A stretch of DNA of 37,570 nt from contig NZ_JAEKKT010000060.1 in NCBI RefSeq assembly GCF_019510245.1, forward strand, positions 1 to 37,570, read 5' to 3'. The translations under genes were made by a program, and so were the position numbers. Each line of letters opens with the position of its first letter. Position 1 is the first letter of the stretch. This document shows, in pieces, positions 7,982-17,326 of this stretch. The stretch comes from Streptomyces sp. (GTDB lineage Bacteria; Actinomycetota; Actinomycetes; Streptomycetales; Streptomycetaceae). The notes below the pieces were generated by a model, which saw only the letters and a list, made by a program, of their open reading frames with translations, was not told where the DNA came from and searched no databases.

Positions 7982-9328
7982 CTAGCTACCCGAGCGCCCC
8001 TGTACGTACTCCGTCGGAATGACCGGTTCCCCCCGGGACAGCTGGGTCGCCGAGAGCGGCAGATTCGCGCGCGCCGCCGCGTGCCGCGTGCGCGGCGCGT
8101 CCAGGGGCTCGCGGGCGACCACCTCGCCCGACTTCACCAGTTCGACCAGGAGCTGCCGGTCGGCCAGGCCGGCCGGTACCTCCCCGGTGCCGACGACCTC
8201 GGCCTCCGCCACCCCGCCGGCGTCCAGCCGCCGCGCCGCCCACTTGCGCCCGCCGACGGACGTCTTGCCGCCGGTCGACTTCTTGGCGACCGCCACCAGC
8301 GGCGCCTGCGGGTCGGCGGACTCGGCACGCGCCACCAGCTTGTAGACCATGGAGCAGGTGGGGTGCCCGGAACCGGTGACCAGCTGGGTGCCGACGCCGT
8401 ACGCGTCCACGGGCGCGGCGGCGAGCGAGGCGATGGCGTACTCGTCGAGGTCGGAGGTCACGACGATCTTCGTGGCCGTGGCGCCCAGCTCGTCCAGCTG
8501 CTGGCGCACCCGGTGGGCGACCAGCAGCAGGTCGCCGGAGTCGATGCGGACGGCGCCCAGCTCGGGCCCGGCCACCTCCACGGCGGTGCGGACCGCCTCG
8601 GCGACGTCGTAGGTGTCGACCAGCAGGGTGGTGCCCCGGCCCAGCGAGTCGACCTGGGCCCGGAAGGCGTCCCGCTCGTGGTCGTGGAGCAGGGTGAAGG
8701 CGTGGGCGCTGGTGCCCACCGTCGGGATGCCGTAGCGGAAGCCGGCCGCGAGGTCCGAGGTGGTGGCGAAACCACCGACGTAGGCGGCGCGGGAGGCGGC
8801 GACGGCGGCCAGCTCGTGGGTGCGGCGGGCGCCCATCTCGATCAGCGGGCGGTCCCCGGCGGCCGAGGACATCCGGGAGGCGGCGGCCGCGATCGCGGAG
8901 TCGTGGTTGAGGATGGAGAGGATCACGGTCTCCAGCAGCACGCACTCCCCGAAGGACCCCTCGACCCGCATGATCGGCGAGCCCGGGAAGTAGACCTCGC
9001 CCTCGGGGTAGCCCCAGATGTCGCCGCTGAAGCGGTAGCCGGCGAGCCATTCCAGGGTCGGCCCGTCGACGATGTCCCGCTCCGCGAGGAAGTCGAGGAC
9101 GGCCCTGTCGAAGCGGAAGTTCTCCACCGCGTCCAGGACCCGCCCGGTGCCCGCCACGACGCCGTAGCGGCGCCCCTCCGGCAGCCGCCGGGTGAAGACC
9201 TCGAAGACGCTGCGCCGCTCGGCCGTACCCGCCTTGAGGGCGGCCTGCAGCATCGTCAGCTCGTACTGGTCCGTGAAGAGTGCCGTCGACGGGACGTCCA
9301 CCGGCAGCCCAAGGTCCGCAGTGTTCAT
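7982..9328 (-). CDS. pncB: Nicotinate phosphoribosyltransferase
   Basis: A 448-aa enzyme of the Preiss-Handler NAD salvage route that converts nicotinate and PRPP to nicotinate mononucleotide, using ATP. Family features: TDQYELTMLQAALK near residue 20, RRLPEGRRYGVVAGTGRVL, FSGDIWGYPEGEVYFPGSP, EMGARRTHE near 165, TSAHAFTLLHDHE (with the autophosphorylated His region) near 210, VRIDSGDLL near 265 and the YGVGTQLVTGSG loop near 312. ATG 9328 is the natural start; a TAGCAT hexamer lies 8 nt upstream, so the transcript may be nearly leaderless. Its normal supplier of nicotinate, the nicotinamidase downstream, is truncated, so the enzyme may depend on imported nicotinate or on a nicotinamidase encoded elsewhere. 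Confidence 0.95.
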   Translation of the reverse strand: MNTADLGLPVDVPSTALFTDQYELTMLQAALKAGTAERRSVFEVFTRRLPEGRRYGVVAGTGRVLDAVENFRFDRAVLDFLAERDIVDGPTLEWLAGYRFSGDIWGYPEGEVYFPGSPIMRVEGSFGECVLLETVILSILNHDSAIAAAASRMSSAAGDRPLIEMGARRTHELAAVAASRAAYVGGFATTSDLAAGFRYGIPTVGTSAHAFTLLHDHERDAFRAQVDSLGRGTTLLVDTYDVAEAVRTAVEVAGPELGAVRIDSGDLLLVAHRVRQQLDELGATATKIVVTSDLDEYAIASLAAAPVDAYGVGTQLVTGSGHPTCSMVYKLVARAESADPQAPLVAVAKKSTGGKTSVGGRKWAARRLDAGGVAEAEVVGTGEVPAGLADRQLLVELVKSGEVVAREPLDAPRTRHAAARANLPLSATQLSRGEPVIPTEYVQGRSGS

Positions 9329-9387
9329 GACGACAGATGCTACACCCCCTTCGCGTCAGTGTGACGATTTAGGGGCCGCGTGGCAGC

Positions 9388-9705
9388 ATGGGCCATGTGA
9401 CGTCACCCGCTCCCGTAGAGATCGAACGCACCGAGTCGGCGGAGGAGGCCTTCGCCGTCCCAGAGCCCGACGTCCCGTGGATCACGCTCGTGCACAACGA
9501 TCCCGTCAACCTCATGAGCTACGTGACGTACGTCTTCCAGACGTACTTCGGCTATCCCAAGGACAAGGCCACCAAGCTCATGCTGGACGTCCACCACAAG
9601 GGCCGCGCGGTCGTCTCCAGCGGCACCCGTGAGGAGATGGAGCGCGACGTACAGGCGATGCACGGCTACGGCCTGTGGGCCACCCTCCAGCAGGACCGGA
9701 AGTAG
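9388..9705 (+). CDS. clpS: ATP-dependent Clp protease adaptor ClpS
   Basis: A 105-aa adaptor that delivers N-degron substrates to the ClpC/ClpP machine. The family core is present: [20 protein letters not shown] (residues 31-50), then the [17 protein letters not shown] helix and strand and the terminal GLWATLQQ. The first 25 residues form the usual flexible N-terminal extension. ATG 9388 is listed; GTG 9397 ([13 protein letters not shown]) is also plausible, and neither has a clear ribosome-binding site. It is followed 53 bp later by the DUF2017 gene, the conserved actinobacterial pair seen also in M. tuberculosis (Rv1331-Rv1332). Confidence 0.93.
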   Translation: MGHVTSPAPVEIERTESAEEAFAVPEPDVPWITLVHNDPVNLMSYVTYVFQTYFGYPKDKATKLMLDVHHKGRAVVSSGTREEMERDVQAMHGYGLWATLQQDRK

Positions 9706-9758
9706 CGACCCTCTCCGCCCGGCCCCTCGATCAGCTCCGGAAGCAGCGAATCCACTCC

Positions 9759-10364
9759 ATGCCAGGAATCTTCGAACCGCTCCCCGGCGGCGGCGCGGCC
9801 GTCGCCCTCGACGACGTCGAGATCTCCATCATCCGGTCGCTGGCCGTCCAGCTCCTGGAGCTCATCGGCCCCGGCCCCGCCGAGGACACCCCCGACGACC
9901 CGCTCGCCGAGCTGTTCGCCGAGGGCCCGAGCGAGGCGCCCGCCGACCCCGTGCTGCGCCGGCTCTTCCCGGACGCCTACAGCGACCCCGAGCGGCTCCC
10001 GCAGTCCCCGGAGGAGGCCGAGGAGCGGAAGGCGCACTCCGCCGAGTTCCGCCGCTACACCGAGAACGACCTCAGGGCCGGCAAGCGGGAGAGCGCCCTC
10101 GCGGTGATCCGCTCCCTGGACGCCCTCGCCCCGGGGGAGAAGGGCGAGGCGGTGCTCAAGCTGGCGCCCGGGGAGTCCCGGCAGTGGCTCGGCGCCCTCA
10201 ACGACCTGCGCCTCGCGATCGGCTGCCGCCTCGACATCACCGACGAGGACGACACCGACCTCCTCTACCGGCTCCCGGACGAGGACCCGCGCAAGCCGAT
10301 GGTGATGGCGTACCTGTGGCTCGGCGGTCTCCAGGAGACCCTGGTCGCGACCCTTATGGCGTAG
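9759..10364 (+). CDS. DUF2017 family protein
   Basis: A 201-aa soluble, acidic protein of the DUF2017 family, which always travels with clpS in actinobacteria; its biochemical role is unknown. It begins MPGIFEPLPGGGAAVALDD followed by EISIIRSLAVQLLELIGP, contains DPVLRRLFPDAYSDP near residue 67, and ends with PRKPMVMAYLWLGGLQETLV. ATG 9759 is chosen because homology starts there; the frame is open upstream into clpS. Probably cotranscribed with clpS. A role connected with Clp proteolysis is suggested only by neighbourhood. Confidence 0.85.
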   Translation: MPGIFEPLPGGGAAVALDDVEISIIRSLAVQLLELIGPGPAEDTPDDPLAELFAEGPSEAPADPVLRRLFPDAYSDPERLPQSPEEAEERKAHSAEFRRYTENDLRAGKRESALAVIRSLDALAPGEKGEAVLKLAPGESRQWLGALNDLRLAIGCRLDITDEDDTDLLYRLPDEDPRKPMVMAYLWLGGLQETLVATLMA

Positions 10365-10707
10365 TCCGTCCCGATTACGTCCCGGTTTCGCGTTCGCTCA
10401 GAGGACGCTCAAATCCGGATAACGATCCCGTCACCCTTGCGGCCTGTTATGACCTTTTCGGCCGCACTTTGTCCACTTCTTCCTGTGGTGTGCGCCACAA
10501 TCCCTCTCGGCGGAACCCGGTGATCAGCGTTGCGGCCGTGATAAATCTTCACGACCGCCCGGCGAACACCACCCACGTGTACGTCCGGGTGCGCCACCGA
10601 ACCGGCCACCACCGGTCAGGCACCGCTCCAGCAATCCGGGGGGATCGAAACCCGATCCGAGGCCGACGAGAGGCCCGGGTCGGCATGGAGAAAGGCGCAC
10701 ATCACAC
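10365..10707. other. 343-bp intergenic region before the permease gene
   Basis: No gene of convincing length or codon bias. The middle (10400-10560) is AT-richer than average and probably holds the permease promoter. A short inverted repeat GATCG-AAACC-CGATC sits at 10646-10660. The leader looks long enough for regulation, but no known riboswitch is recognised. Confidence 0.4.
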
Positions 10708-12156
10708 ATGACCTCCGCTCAGGTCGACACGTCGGGGAACTCCGCGAATTCCCCGGAAGCCTCCGAAGAGGGGTACGAGCGCGGGCTCGGCAGCCGCCAG
10801 GTCCAGATGATCGCCATCGGCGGCGCCATCGGCGTCGGGCTCTTCCTGGGCGCCGGGGCGAACATCGCCAAGGCCGGCCCCAGCCTCATCCTGATGTACG
10901 CCCTCGCCGGCGGCATCATCTTCTTCATCATGCGGGCCCTCGGCGAGCTCCTGCTCTACCGTCCGGTCTCCGGCTCCTTCGCCGAGTACTCCCGGGAGTT
11001 CCTCGGCCCGTTCTTCGGCTACTTCACCGGCTGGACGTACTGGCTGATGTGGGTCGTCACCGGCATGGCCGAGCTGACGGCCGCCGCGATCTACGTGAAC
11101 TACTGGTTCCCGCAGGTCCCGCAGTGGGTGACGGCCCTGGTCTTCCTGGTGGTCCTCTTCGGGGTCAACCTGATCTCCGTGAAGGTCTTCGGAGAGCTGG
11201 AGTTCTGGTTCTCCATGGTCAAGGTCACCGCCCTGATCGGCATGATCGTGATCGGTCTCGGCGTCCTCACCTTCGGCTTCAGCAGCGCCGGTGACACCGC
11301 GTCGGTCGCGAACCTCTACCAGTTCGACGGCTTCTTCCCCAAGGGCGTCGGCTCCTCCCTGATGACCCTTCAGGGCGTCATGTTCGCCTACCTCGCGGTC
11401 GAGCTGGTCGGCGTCACCGCCGGCGAGTCGGAGAACCCGGAGAAGACCCTCCCCAAGGCGATCAACACCCTGCCCTGGCGCATCGCCCTCTTCTACGTCG
11501 GCGCGCTGACCGTGATCCTCTGCGTCGTGAAGTGGACGGAGTTCGCCCCGGGCGTCTCCCCGTTCGTCGCCGCCTTCGCGAAGATCGGCATCCCGGCCGG
11601 CGCCGGCATCGTCAACTTCGTCGTGCTGACCGCCGCCCTGTCCTCGTGCAACTCCGGCATGTACTCCACGGGCCGCATGCTGCGGAACCTGGCCGACAGC
11701 GGCGAGGCCCCGGCCGTCTTCCGCAAGCTGTCCGCGTCGAAGACCCCGGCGCTCGGCATCACCGTCTCGGTCCTCTTCATGGGCATCGGCGTGGTCCTCA
11801 ACTACGTCGTCCCGGAGAAGGCGTTCGGCTACGTCACCTCCGTGGCCACCGCGGCCGGCATCTGGACCTGGCTGATGATCCTGATCAGCCACGTCCTCTA
11901 CCGCCGCGCGGTCGACGCGGGCCGCCTGCCGGCCTCCTCCTTCCCGGCGCCGGGCGGGGCGGTGTGCAGCTGGATCGCCATCGCCTTCCTCCTGTTCGTC
12001 ACCTGCCTGATCGCGTACGACGGCGACTCCCGGGTCTGCCTGTACGTGATGGCCGGCTGGGCGGCCGCGCTCGGTGCCGGCTGGCTGGTGCTGAAGAACC
12101 GCAACCCCGAGGTCGCCGAGCGCCGCGAGCCGGCGCCGCTGGAGAAAGTGAACTGA
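10708..12156 (+). CDS. Amino acid permease (APC superfamily, AAT family)
   Basis: A 482-aa, about 12-helix proton-coupled amino acid importer. Family marks: GLGSRQVQMIAIGGAIGVGLFLGAG (helix 1, residues 26-50), ALGELLLYRPVSGSFAEYSREFLGP with the conserved Glu, GWTYWLMWVVTGMAELTA, and VGVTAGESENPEKTLPKAIN near 245, then SSCNSGMYSTGRML near 315. The C-terminus is hydrophilic (RNPEVAERREPAPLEKVN). Substrate cannot be fixed; relatives carry aromatic amino acids, proline, GABA, Ser/Ala/Gly or asparagine. It is inserted between DUF2017 and the cysteine-synthesis genes relative to the mycobacterial order, with its own long leader and terminator, so it is likely an independent unit. Confidence 0.92.
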   Translation: MTSAQVDTSGNSANSPEASEEGYERGLGSRQVQMIAIGGAIGVGLFLGAGANIAKAGPSLILMYALAGGIIFFIMRALGELLLYRPVSGSFAEYSREFLGPFFGYFTGWTYWLMWVVTGMAELTAAAIYVNYWFPQVPQWVTALVFLVVLFGVNLISVKVFGELEFWFSMVKVTALIGMIVIGLGVLTFGFSSAGDTASVANLYQFDGFFPKGVGSSLMTLQGVMFAYLAVELVGVTAGESENPEKTLPKAINTLPWRIALFYVGALTVILCVVKWTEFAPGVSPFVAAFAKIGIPAGAGIVNFVVLTAALSSCNSGMYSTGRMLRNLADSGEAPAVFRKLSASKTPALGITVSVLFMGIGVVLNYVVPEKAFGYVTSVATAAGIWTWLMILISHVLYRRAVDAGRLPASSFPAPGGAVCSWIAIAFLLFVTCLIAYDGDSRVCLYVMAGWAAALGAGWLVLKNRNPEVAERREPAPLEKVN

Positions 12157-12233
12157 CCACCCCTCCGGGACGCCCGCCGCGGGGAGCACTCGTGGCGCCC
12201 CCCTGCGGCAGCCGCTCAGGGCGTCCGGCATCC

Positions 12234-12274
12234 GGGCCGTCCCGTACCACCCACCGGTACGGGGCGGCCCTTTG
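12234..12274 (+). terminator. Terminator after the permease gene
   Basis: GGGCCGTCCCGTACC (12234-12248) pairs with GGTACGGGGCGGCCC (12256-12270), 15 bp with one wobble and a 7-nt loop, followed by TTT. It ends only 3 nt before the probable -10 element of the next gene, so the two transcripts are tightly abutted. Confidence 0.85.
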
Positions 12275-12276
12275 CT

Positions 12277-12289
12277 TATCCTGGCGAGC
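12277..12289 (+). promoter_or_regulatory. Probable leaderless promoter -10 of mec
   Basis: TATCCT at 12277-12282 fits TANNNT and is followed by 7 nt, then ATG 12290. No Shine-Dalgarno is present (the spacer is GGCGAGC). This spacing places the transcription start on the A of ATG, the actinobacterial leaderless arrangement. Confidence 0.6.
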
Positions 12290-12712
12290 ATGCTGACCAT
12301 CACCCAGGCCCTCGTCGACCAGATCGTCGCCCACGCGCGCAAGGACCACCCGGACGAGGCGTGCGGCGTCGTCGCCGGGCCGGCCGGCTCCGACCGCCCC
12401 GAGCGCTTCATCCCCATGCTCAACGCGGCGATGTCCCCCACGTTCTACGAGTTCGACTCGGGGGACCTTCTCAAGCTGTACCGGGAGATGGACGACCGCG
12501 ACGAGGAGCCGGTGGTCGTGTACCACTCCCACACGGCGACGGAGGCGTACCCCTCCCGCACCGACATCTCCTACGCCAACGAGCCCGGTGCCCACTACGT
12601 CCTCGTCTCCACCGCAGACACCGACGGCCTCGGCGACTTCCAGTTCCGCTCCTACCGCATCGTGGAGGGCGAGGTGACAGAGGAGGAGGTCAACATCATC
12701 GCGACGTACTGA
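12290..12712 (+). CDS. mec: JAMM/Mov34 metalloprotease of the CysO pathway (Mec type)
   Basis: A 140-aa zinc isopeptidase of the JAB1/MPN+ family. In M. tuberculosis Mec releases cysteine from the CysO-cysteine adduct. The full JAMM signature is present: catalytic Glu23 in DEACG, then His79-Ser-His81, seven residues, Ser89-x-x-Asp92 (YHSHTATEAYPSRTD). Length is normal. ATG 12290 is chosen; an in-frame TTG at 12272 would lie inside the preceding terminator region. It is separated from cysO by 544 bp of repeats, unlike the compact mycobacterial mec-cysO-cysM operon. Because the CysO here ends in Gly-Gly-Met-Ala, this protease may also trim the last two residues to mature the carrier. Confidence 0.92.
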   Translation: MLTITQALVDQIVAHARKDHPDEACGVVAGPAGSDRPERFIPMLNAAMSPTFYEFDSGDLLKLYREMDDRDEEPVVVYHSHTATEAYPSRTDISYANEPGAHYVLVSTADTDGLGDFQFRSYRIVEGEVTEEEVNIIATY

Positions 12713-12800
12713 CTTCTCCTCCGTCGCCCTTCCCCTCCGTCGGCTTTCCTCCCCGTGGCCCGTCTTCCTCGGTGCCCTGTTTCCGCCGCTCACTTTTCTC

Positions 12801-12965
12801 CGCCGCAGCGGCGCTCGGCCGTGACGGCGGATTTCGGCGGTGCCGGGGCCCGGCCGGTGGGGACCCGCGGGCCGGTGGGGGCTGGTCGCGCAGTTCCCCG
12901 CGGCCCTGGGTTGGCGGTGCTGCCCGGCACCGACAGGCAGCGTCGGCGCACCTGCGACGGCTGCA
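12801..12965 (-). repeat. Dispersed intergenic repeat, copy R2
   Basis: 165 bp beginning CGCCGCAGCGGCGCTCGG and ending with GACGGCTGCA. It is nearly identical to R3 (12985-13147) in the same orientation and is the reverse complement of R1. Differences between R2 and R3 are few substitutions and a 2-bp length change, concentrated around GGGGCCCGGCC versus GGACCGGCC. The two copies are spaced by a 19-bp spacer. They sit between mec and cysO. Confidence 0.9.
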
Positions 12966-12984
12966 CGGCCCACCACCTTTTTCC

Positions 12985-13147
12985 CGCCGCAGCGGCGCTC
13001 GGCCGTGACGGCGGATTTCGGCGGCGCCGGACCGGCCGGTGGGGACCCGCGGGCGGGTGGGGGCTGGTCGCGCAGTTCCTCGCGCCCCTGGGTTGGCGGT
13101 GCTGCCCGGCACCGACAGGCAGCGTCGGCGCACCTGCGACGGCTGCA
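12985..13147 (-). repeat. Dispersed intergenic repeat, copy R3
   Basis: 163 bp, direct repeat of R2, with the same start (CGCCGCAGCGGCGCTCGG) and end (GACGGCTGCA). It contains an internal CCGCCGCAGCGGCG palindrome at its left end and the reverse of the hairpin core seen in R1 (CGCGCAGTTCCTCGCGCCCC here). Recent duplication or conversion with R2 is likely given the near identity. Confidence 0.9.
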
Positions 13148-13256
13148 AGGCTGAACAGCGCCATCTGTTGACGCGAGCCTGCCGCCGTACGGCCGTGAGC
13201 CGCGGCGTGCCGCTGCGCGCCCACCCACCCAGACTTTCCGACAGGAGCCCTGAGCC

Positions 13257-14493
<1,237 letters not shown>

Positions 14494-14515
14494 CGCTCAT
14501 CATGTACGCGCCAAC

Positions 14516-14532
14516 CCCCCTCTATGAGGGGG
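14516..14532 (+). terminator. Short hairpin after cysM
   Basis: CCCCCTC (14516-14522) and GAGGGGG (14526-14532) form a perfect 7-bp stem with a 3-nt loop, 22 bp past the cysM stop. No T-run follows, so efficiency is uncertain. Confidence 0.5.
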
Positions 14533-14738
14533 CTAAGCGCTGCCAATGCCGGAGCAAAGATCTTCGTCCGGGGGAACCGGACCCCGGCGAACCCCGCTAG
14601 GTTCCTCACCGTCCTGTCATGCCACGCTCATCGGCATCCCAGGGTGTTCGAAGTGTCATGCTCATGACGCCGCACTCTGCCGCCGCTACGCGCGTCACGG
14701 GCCTGCCTGGTAACCCCACCGATGGAGGCAGTACCCCC

Positions 14739-16754
14739 ATGCGTGAATCACGACGGAGCCTGCGAAGACTTCTGGCCTTCGCGTTCCCCGCCCTCGCCCT
14801 CGCCGTCTCCGGATTCGTCGCGGCACCGGCCGCACAGGCACAGGCGCACACCGTCTCCCCCCGGGCCACCGCCCAGACCACCCGGGCCGCCCAGAACGCC
14901 AAGGCCCTGACCGACCCCGCCCGGCAGGCCGTGCACAGCACCGGCAAAGCCGGGCAGAAGGTGCCCACCAAGCACCTGTGCGCCACCGCGACCAAGCCCG
15001 GTGAGGCCAGCTGCTTCGCGCAGCGCCGCACCGACATCAAGCAGCAGCTGGCCTCGGCGCTCGCCGCCGCCCCCTCCGGTCTGAGCCCGACCAACCTGCA
15101 CAGCGCCTACAACCTGCCCTCCACGGGCGGCTCCGGCCTGACCGTCGCCGTGGTCGACGCCTACAACGACCCCAACGCGGCCTCCGACCTCGCCACCTAC
15201 CGCTCGACGTACGGCCTGTCGGCGTGCACCGTCGCCAACGGCTGCTTCAAGCAGGTCAGCCAGACCGGTTCGACGACCTCGCTGCCGACGAACGACTCCG
15301 GCTGGGCCGGCGAGGAAGCGCTCGACATCGACATGGTCAGCGCGGTCTGCCCGAACTGCAAGATCATCCTCGTCGAGGCCAACTCGGCCACCGACTCCGA
15401 CCTCGGCACCGCCGAGAACGAGGCCGTCGCGCTCGGCGCCAAGTTCGTCTCCAACAGCTGGGGCGGCTCAGAGTCCTCCTCCCAGACCAGCGAGGACACC
15501 TCGTACTTCAAGCACCCTGGCGTCGCGATCACCGTCTCCTCCGGTGACAGCGCCTACGGCGCCGAGTACCCGGCGACCTCCCAGTACGTGACCGCCGTCG
15601 GCGGCACCGCGCTGTCCACCTCGTCCAACTCCCGCGGCTGGACCGAGTCCGTGTGGAAGACCAGCTCCACCGAGGGCACCGGCTCCGGCTGCTCCTCCTA
15701 CGACCCGAAGCCGAGCTGGCAGACCGACACCGGCTGCACCAAGCGCATGGAGGCCGACGTCTCCGCGGTCGCCGACCCGGCCACCGGTGTGGCCGTCTAC
15801 GACACCTACGGCGGCTCCGGCTGGGCGGTCTACGGCGGCACCAGCGCCTCGTCCCCGATCATCGCCGGCGTCTACGCCCTCGCGGGCACCCCGGGGTCGA
15901 GTGACTACCCCGCGAAGTACCCGTACTCCCACACCAGCAACCTGTACGACGTGACCAGCGGCAACAACGGCTCCTGCTCGACGTCGTACTTCTGCACCGC
16001 CGGCACCGGCTACGACGGCCCGACCGGCTGGGGCACCCCGAACGGCACGGCCGCCTTCACCTCCGGCACCAGCACCGGCAACACGGTGAGCGTCACCAAC
16101 CCCGGCAGCCAGTCCACCGCCACCGGCTCCTCGGTCAGCCTGCAGATCTCGGCCTCCGACAGCGCGGGCGCGACCCTCACCTACAGCGCCTCCGGCCTGC
16201 CCACCGGCCTGTCCATCTCCAGCTCCACCGGCCTGATCTCCGGTACGGCGTCCACCGCGGGCACCTACAGCACCACCGTCACCGCGACCGACTCCACCGG
16301 CGCCTCCGGCTCGGCCTCCTTCACCTGGACCGTCAGCACCAGCGGCGGGGGCACCTGCACCTCGACCCAGCTGCTGGGCAACCCGGGCTTCGAGTCGGGC
16401 AACACCACCTGGACCGCGTCCAGCGGTGTCATCACCAATGACAGCGGCGAGGCCGCACACGCGGGCTCGTACAAGGCGTGGCTCGACGGCTACGGCTCCT
16501 CGCACACCGACACGCTGTCCCAGTCGGTGACGATCCCGGCCGGCTGCACCGCCACCACGTTCACCTTCTACCTGCACGTCGACACGGCCGAGACCACCAC
16601 CAGCAGCCAGTACGACAAGCTGACGGTCACCGCCGGTTCGACCACGCTGGCCACGTACTCCAACCTCAACGCGGCCTCCGGGTACGTGCAGAAGTCCTTC
16701 AGCCTCGGGTCCTACGCGGGCTCGACCGTCACCCTGAAGTTCAGCTCCGTATGA
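14739..16754 (+). CDS. Secreted sedolisin-type serine protease (S53) with C-terminal accessory domains
   Basis: A 671-aa exported acid-type protease. Residues 1-40 are a signal peptide (RRSLRR, hydrophobic LLAFAFPALALAVSGF, cut near APAAQAQA). A short propeptide leads to LSPTNLHSAYNLP and TVAVVDAYNDP. The sedolisin catalytic set is visible: Glu192 and Asp196 in GEEALDIDM, oxyanion Asp270 in SSGDSAYG and Ser369 in GGTSASSP. The catalytic domain ends near residue 445 with GPTGWGTPNG. It is followed by a He_PIG/Ig-like domain (about 447-530) and a C-terminal beta domain opening NPGFESGNTTW. The last domain stops abruptly after VTLKFSSV; relatives continue about 15-20 residues (a D-D/T-type closing strand). 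GGAGG at 14724-14728 supports ATG 14739; a TAGGTT -10-like box lies at 14600. Confidence 0.88.
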   Translation: MRESRRSLRRLLAFAFPALALAVSGFVAAPAAQAQAHTVSPRATAQTTRAAQNAKALTDPARQAVHSTGKAGQKVPTKHLCATATKPGEASCFAQRRTDIKQQLASALAAAPSGLSPTNLHSAYNLPSTGGSGLTVAVVDAYNDPNAASDLATYRSTYGLSACTVANGCFKQVSQTGSTTSLPTNDSGWAGEEALDIDMVSAVCPNCKIILVEANSATDSDLGTAENEAVALGAKFVSNSWGGSESSSQTSEDTSYFKHPGVAITVSSGDSAYGAEYPATSQYVTAVGGTALSTSSNSRGWTESVWKTSSTEGTGSGCSSYDPKPSWQTDTGCTKRMEADVSAVADPATGVAVYDTYGGSGWAVYGGTSASSPIIAGVYALAGTPGSSDYPAKYPYSHTSNLYDVTSGNNGSCSTSYFCTAGTGYDGPTGWGTPNGTAAFTSGTSTGNTVSVTNPGSQSTATGSSVSLQISASDSAGATLTYSASGLPTGLSISSSTGLISGTASTAGTYSTTVTATDSTGASGSASFTWTVSTSGGGTCTSTQLLGNPGFESGNTTWTASSGVITNDSGEAAHAGSYKAWLDGYGSSHTDTLSQSVTIPAGCTATTFTFYLHVDTAETTTSSQYDKLTVTAGSTTLATYSNLNAASGYVQKSFSLGSYAGSTVTLKFSSV

Positions 16755-16814
16755 CCGGGGGATACGTCATATCGGCACCAAGGGTCCGTTCCCCGACGGA
16801 AAGGCGGACACCCC

Positions 16815-17315
16815 ATGCGCCGTACGACGTTCCACCGCACGTCGCTCGCCGCGGCGAGCCTGCTCCTGCTGGCGGCCTGCGGCTCCCAGAGCGGGGGCGG
16901 CGACAAGGGCAGCGGCGCGGTGTCCCCGAAACCGACTCCGACCCCCACCTCGACCCCGAGCCCCTCCGCCGGTGGCTCCGCCGCCGGCTGTACGCCCCTG
17001 ACCTCCGAACTCACCGCCGCCGACAGCGGACGTACCTTCTGCTTGGCCGACGGCGGCACCCTGCGGGCCACCCTGACCGGCTCCGAGCAGCGTCCCTGGA
17101 AGAAGATCACCGAGGCCGGGGACACGGCCGCCCTCGAGGAGACCAACTACGGGATCATGCTCCGCGGCGGCGACGCCGGATCCGCCTACCGGGCGGTGGG
17201 CGCCGGGACCGTCACCCTCTCCTCCACCCGCCCCCTGTGCGCCCAGCCCACCGCGCCCGGCGGGGTCTCCTGCAAGGGGATCCAGGAGTGGCAGGTCACC
17301 GTGCGGGTGAGCTGA
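16815..17315 (+). CDS. Secreted lipoprotein, unknown function
   Basis: A 166-aa predicted lipoprotein. Lys/Arg-containing N-terminus, hydrophobic SLAAASLLLLAAC with a lipobox at LLAAC, then a Gly/Ser and PTPTPTSTPSP linker typical of actinomycete surface lipoproteins. The C-terminal domain of about 105 residues contains four Cys (GCTPLT, TFCLADGG, PLCAQP, VSCKG) that could form two disulfides. No family recognised. It lies 60 bp after the protease gene on the same strand; coexpression is possible. GGAAAGG is near ATG 16815. Confidence 0.75.
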   Translation: MRRTTFHRTSLAAASLLLLAACGSQSGGGDKGSGAVSPKPTPTPTSTPSPSAGGSAAGCTPLTSELTAADSGRTFCLADGGTLRATLTGSEQRPWKKITEAGDTAALEETNYGIMLRGGDAGSAYRAVGAGTVTLSSTRPLCAQPTAPGGVSCKGIQEWQVTVRVS

Positions 17316-17326
17316 GCCGGGCGGCC

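Noticed and set aside
12272..12289. TTG 12272 as the mec start
   Set aside because: It lies at the base of the permease terminator and adds residues not typical of the family; ATG 12290 with a TANNNT box fits better.
10702..12441. A 579-codon minus-strand frame opposite the amino acid permease
   Set aside because: Antisense shadow rich in Asp, Gly and His with no domain; the plus strand has a full permease.
14494..14738. A possible riboswitch in the sedolisin leader (CCGGGG/CCCCGG hairpin at 14570-14589)
   Set aside because: I could not match it to a known aptamer; it precedes a probable TAGGTT -10 and so may not be transcribed with the gene.
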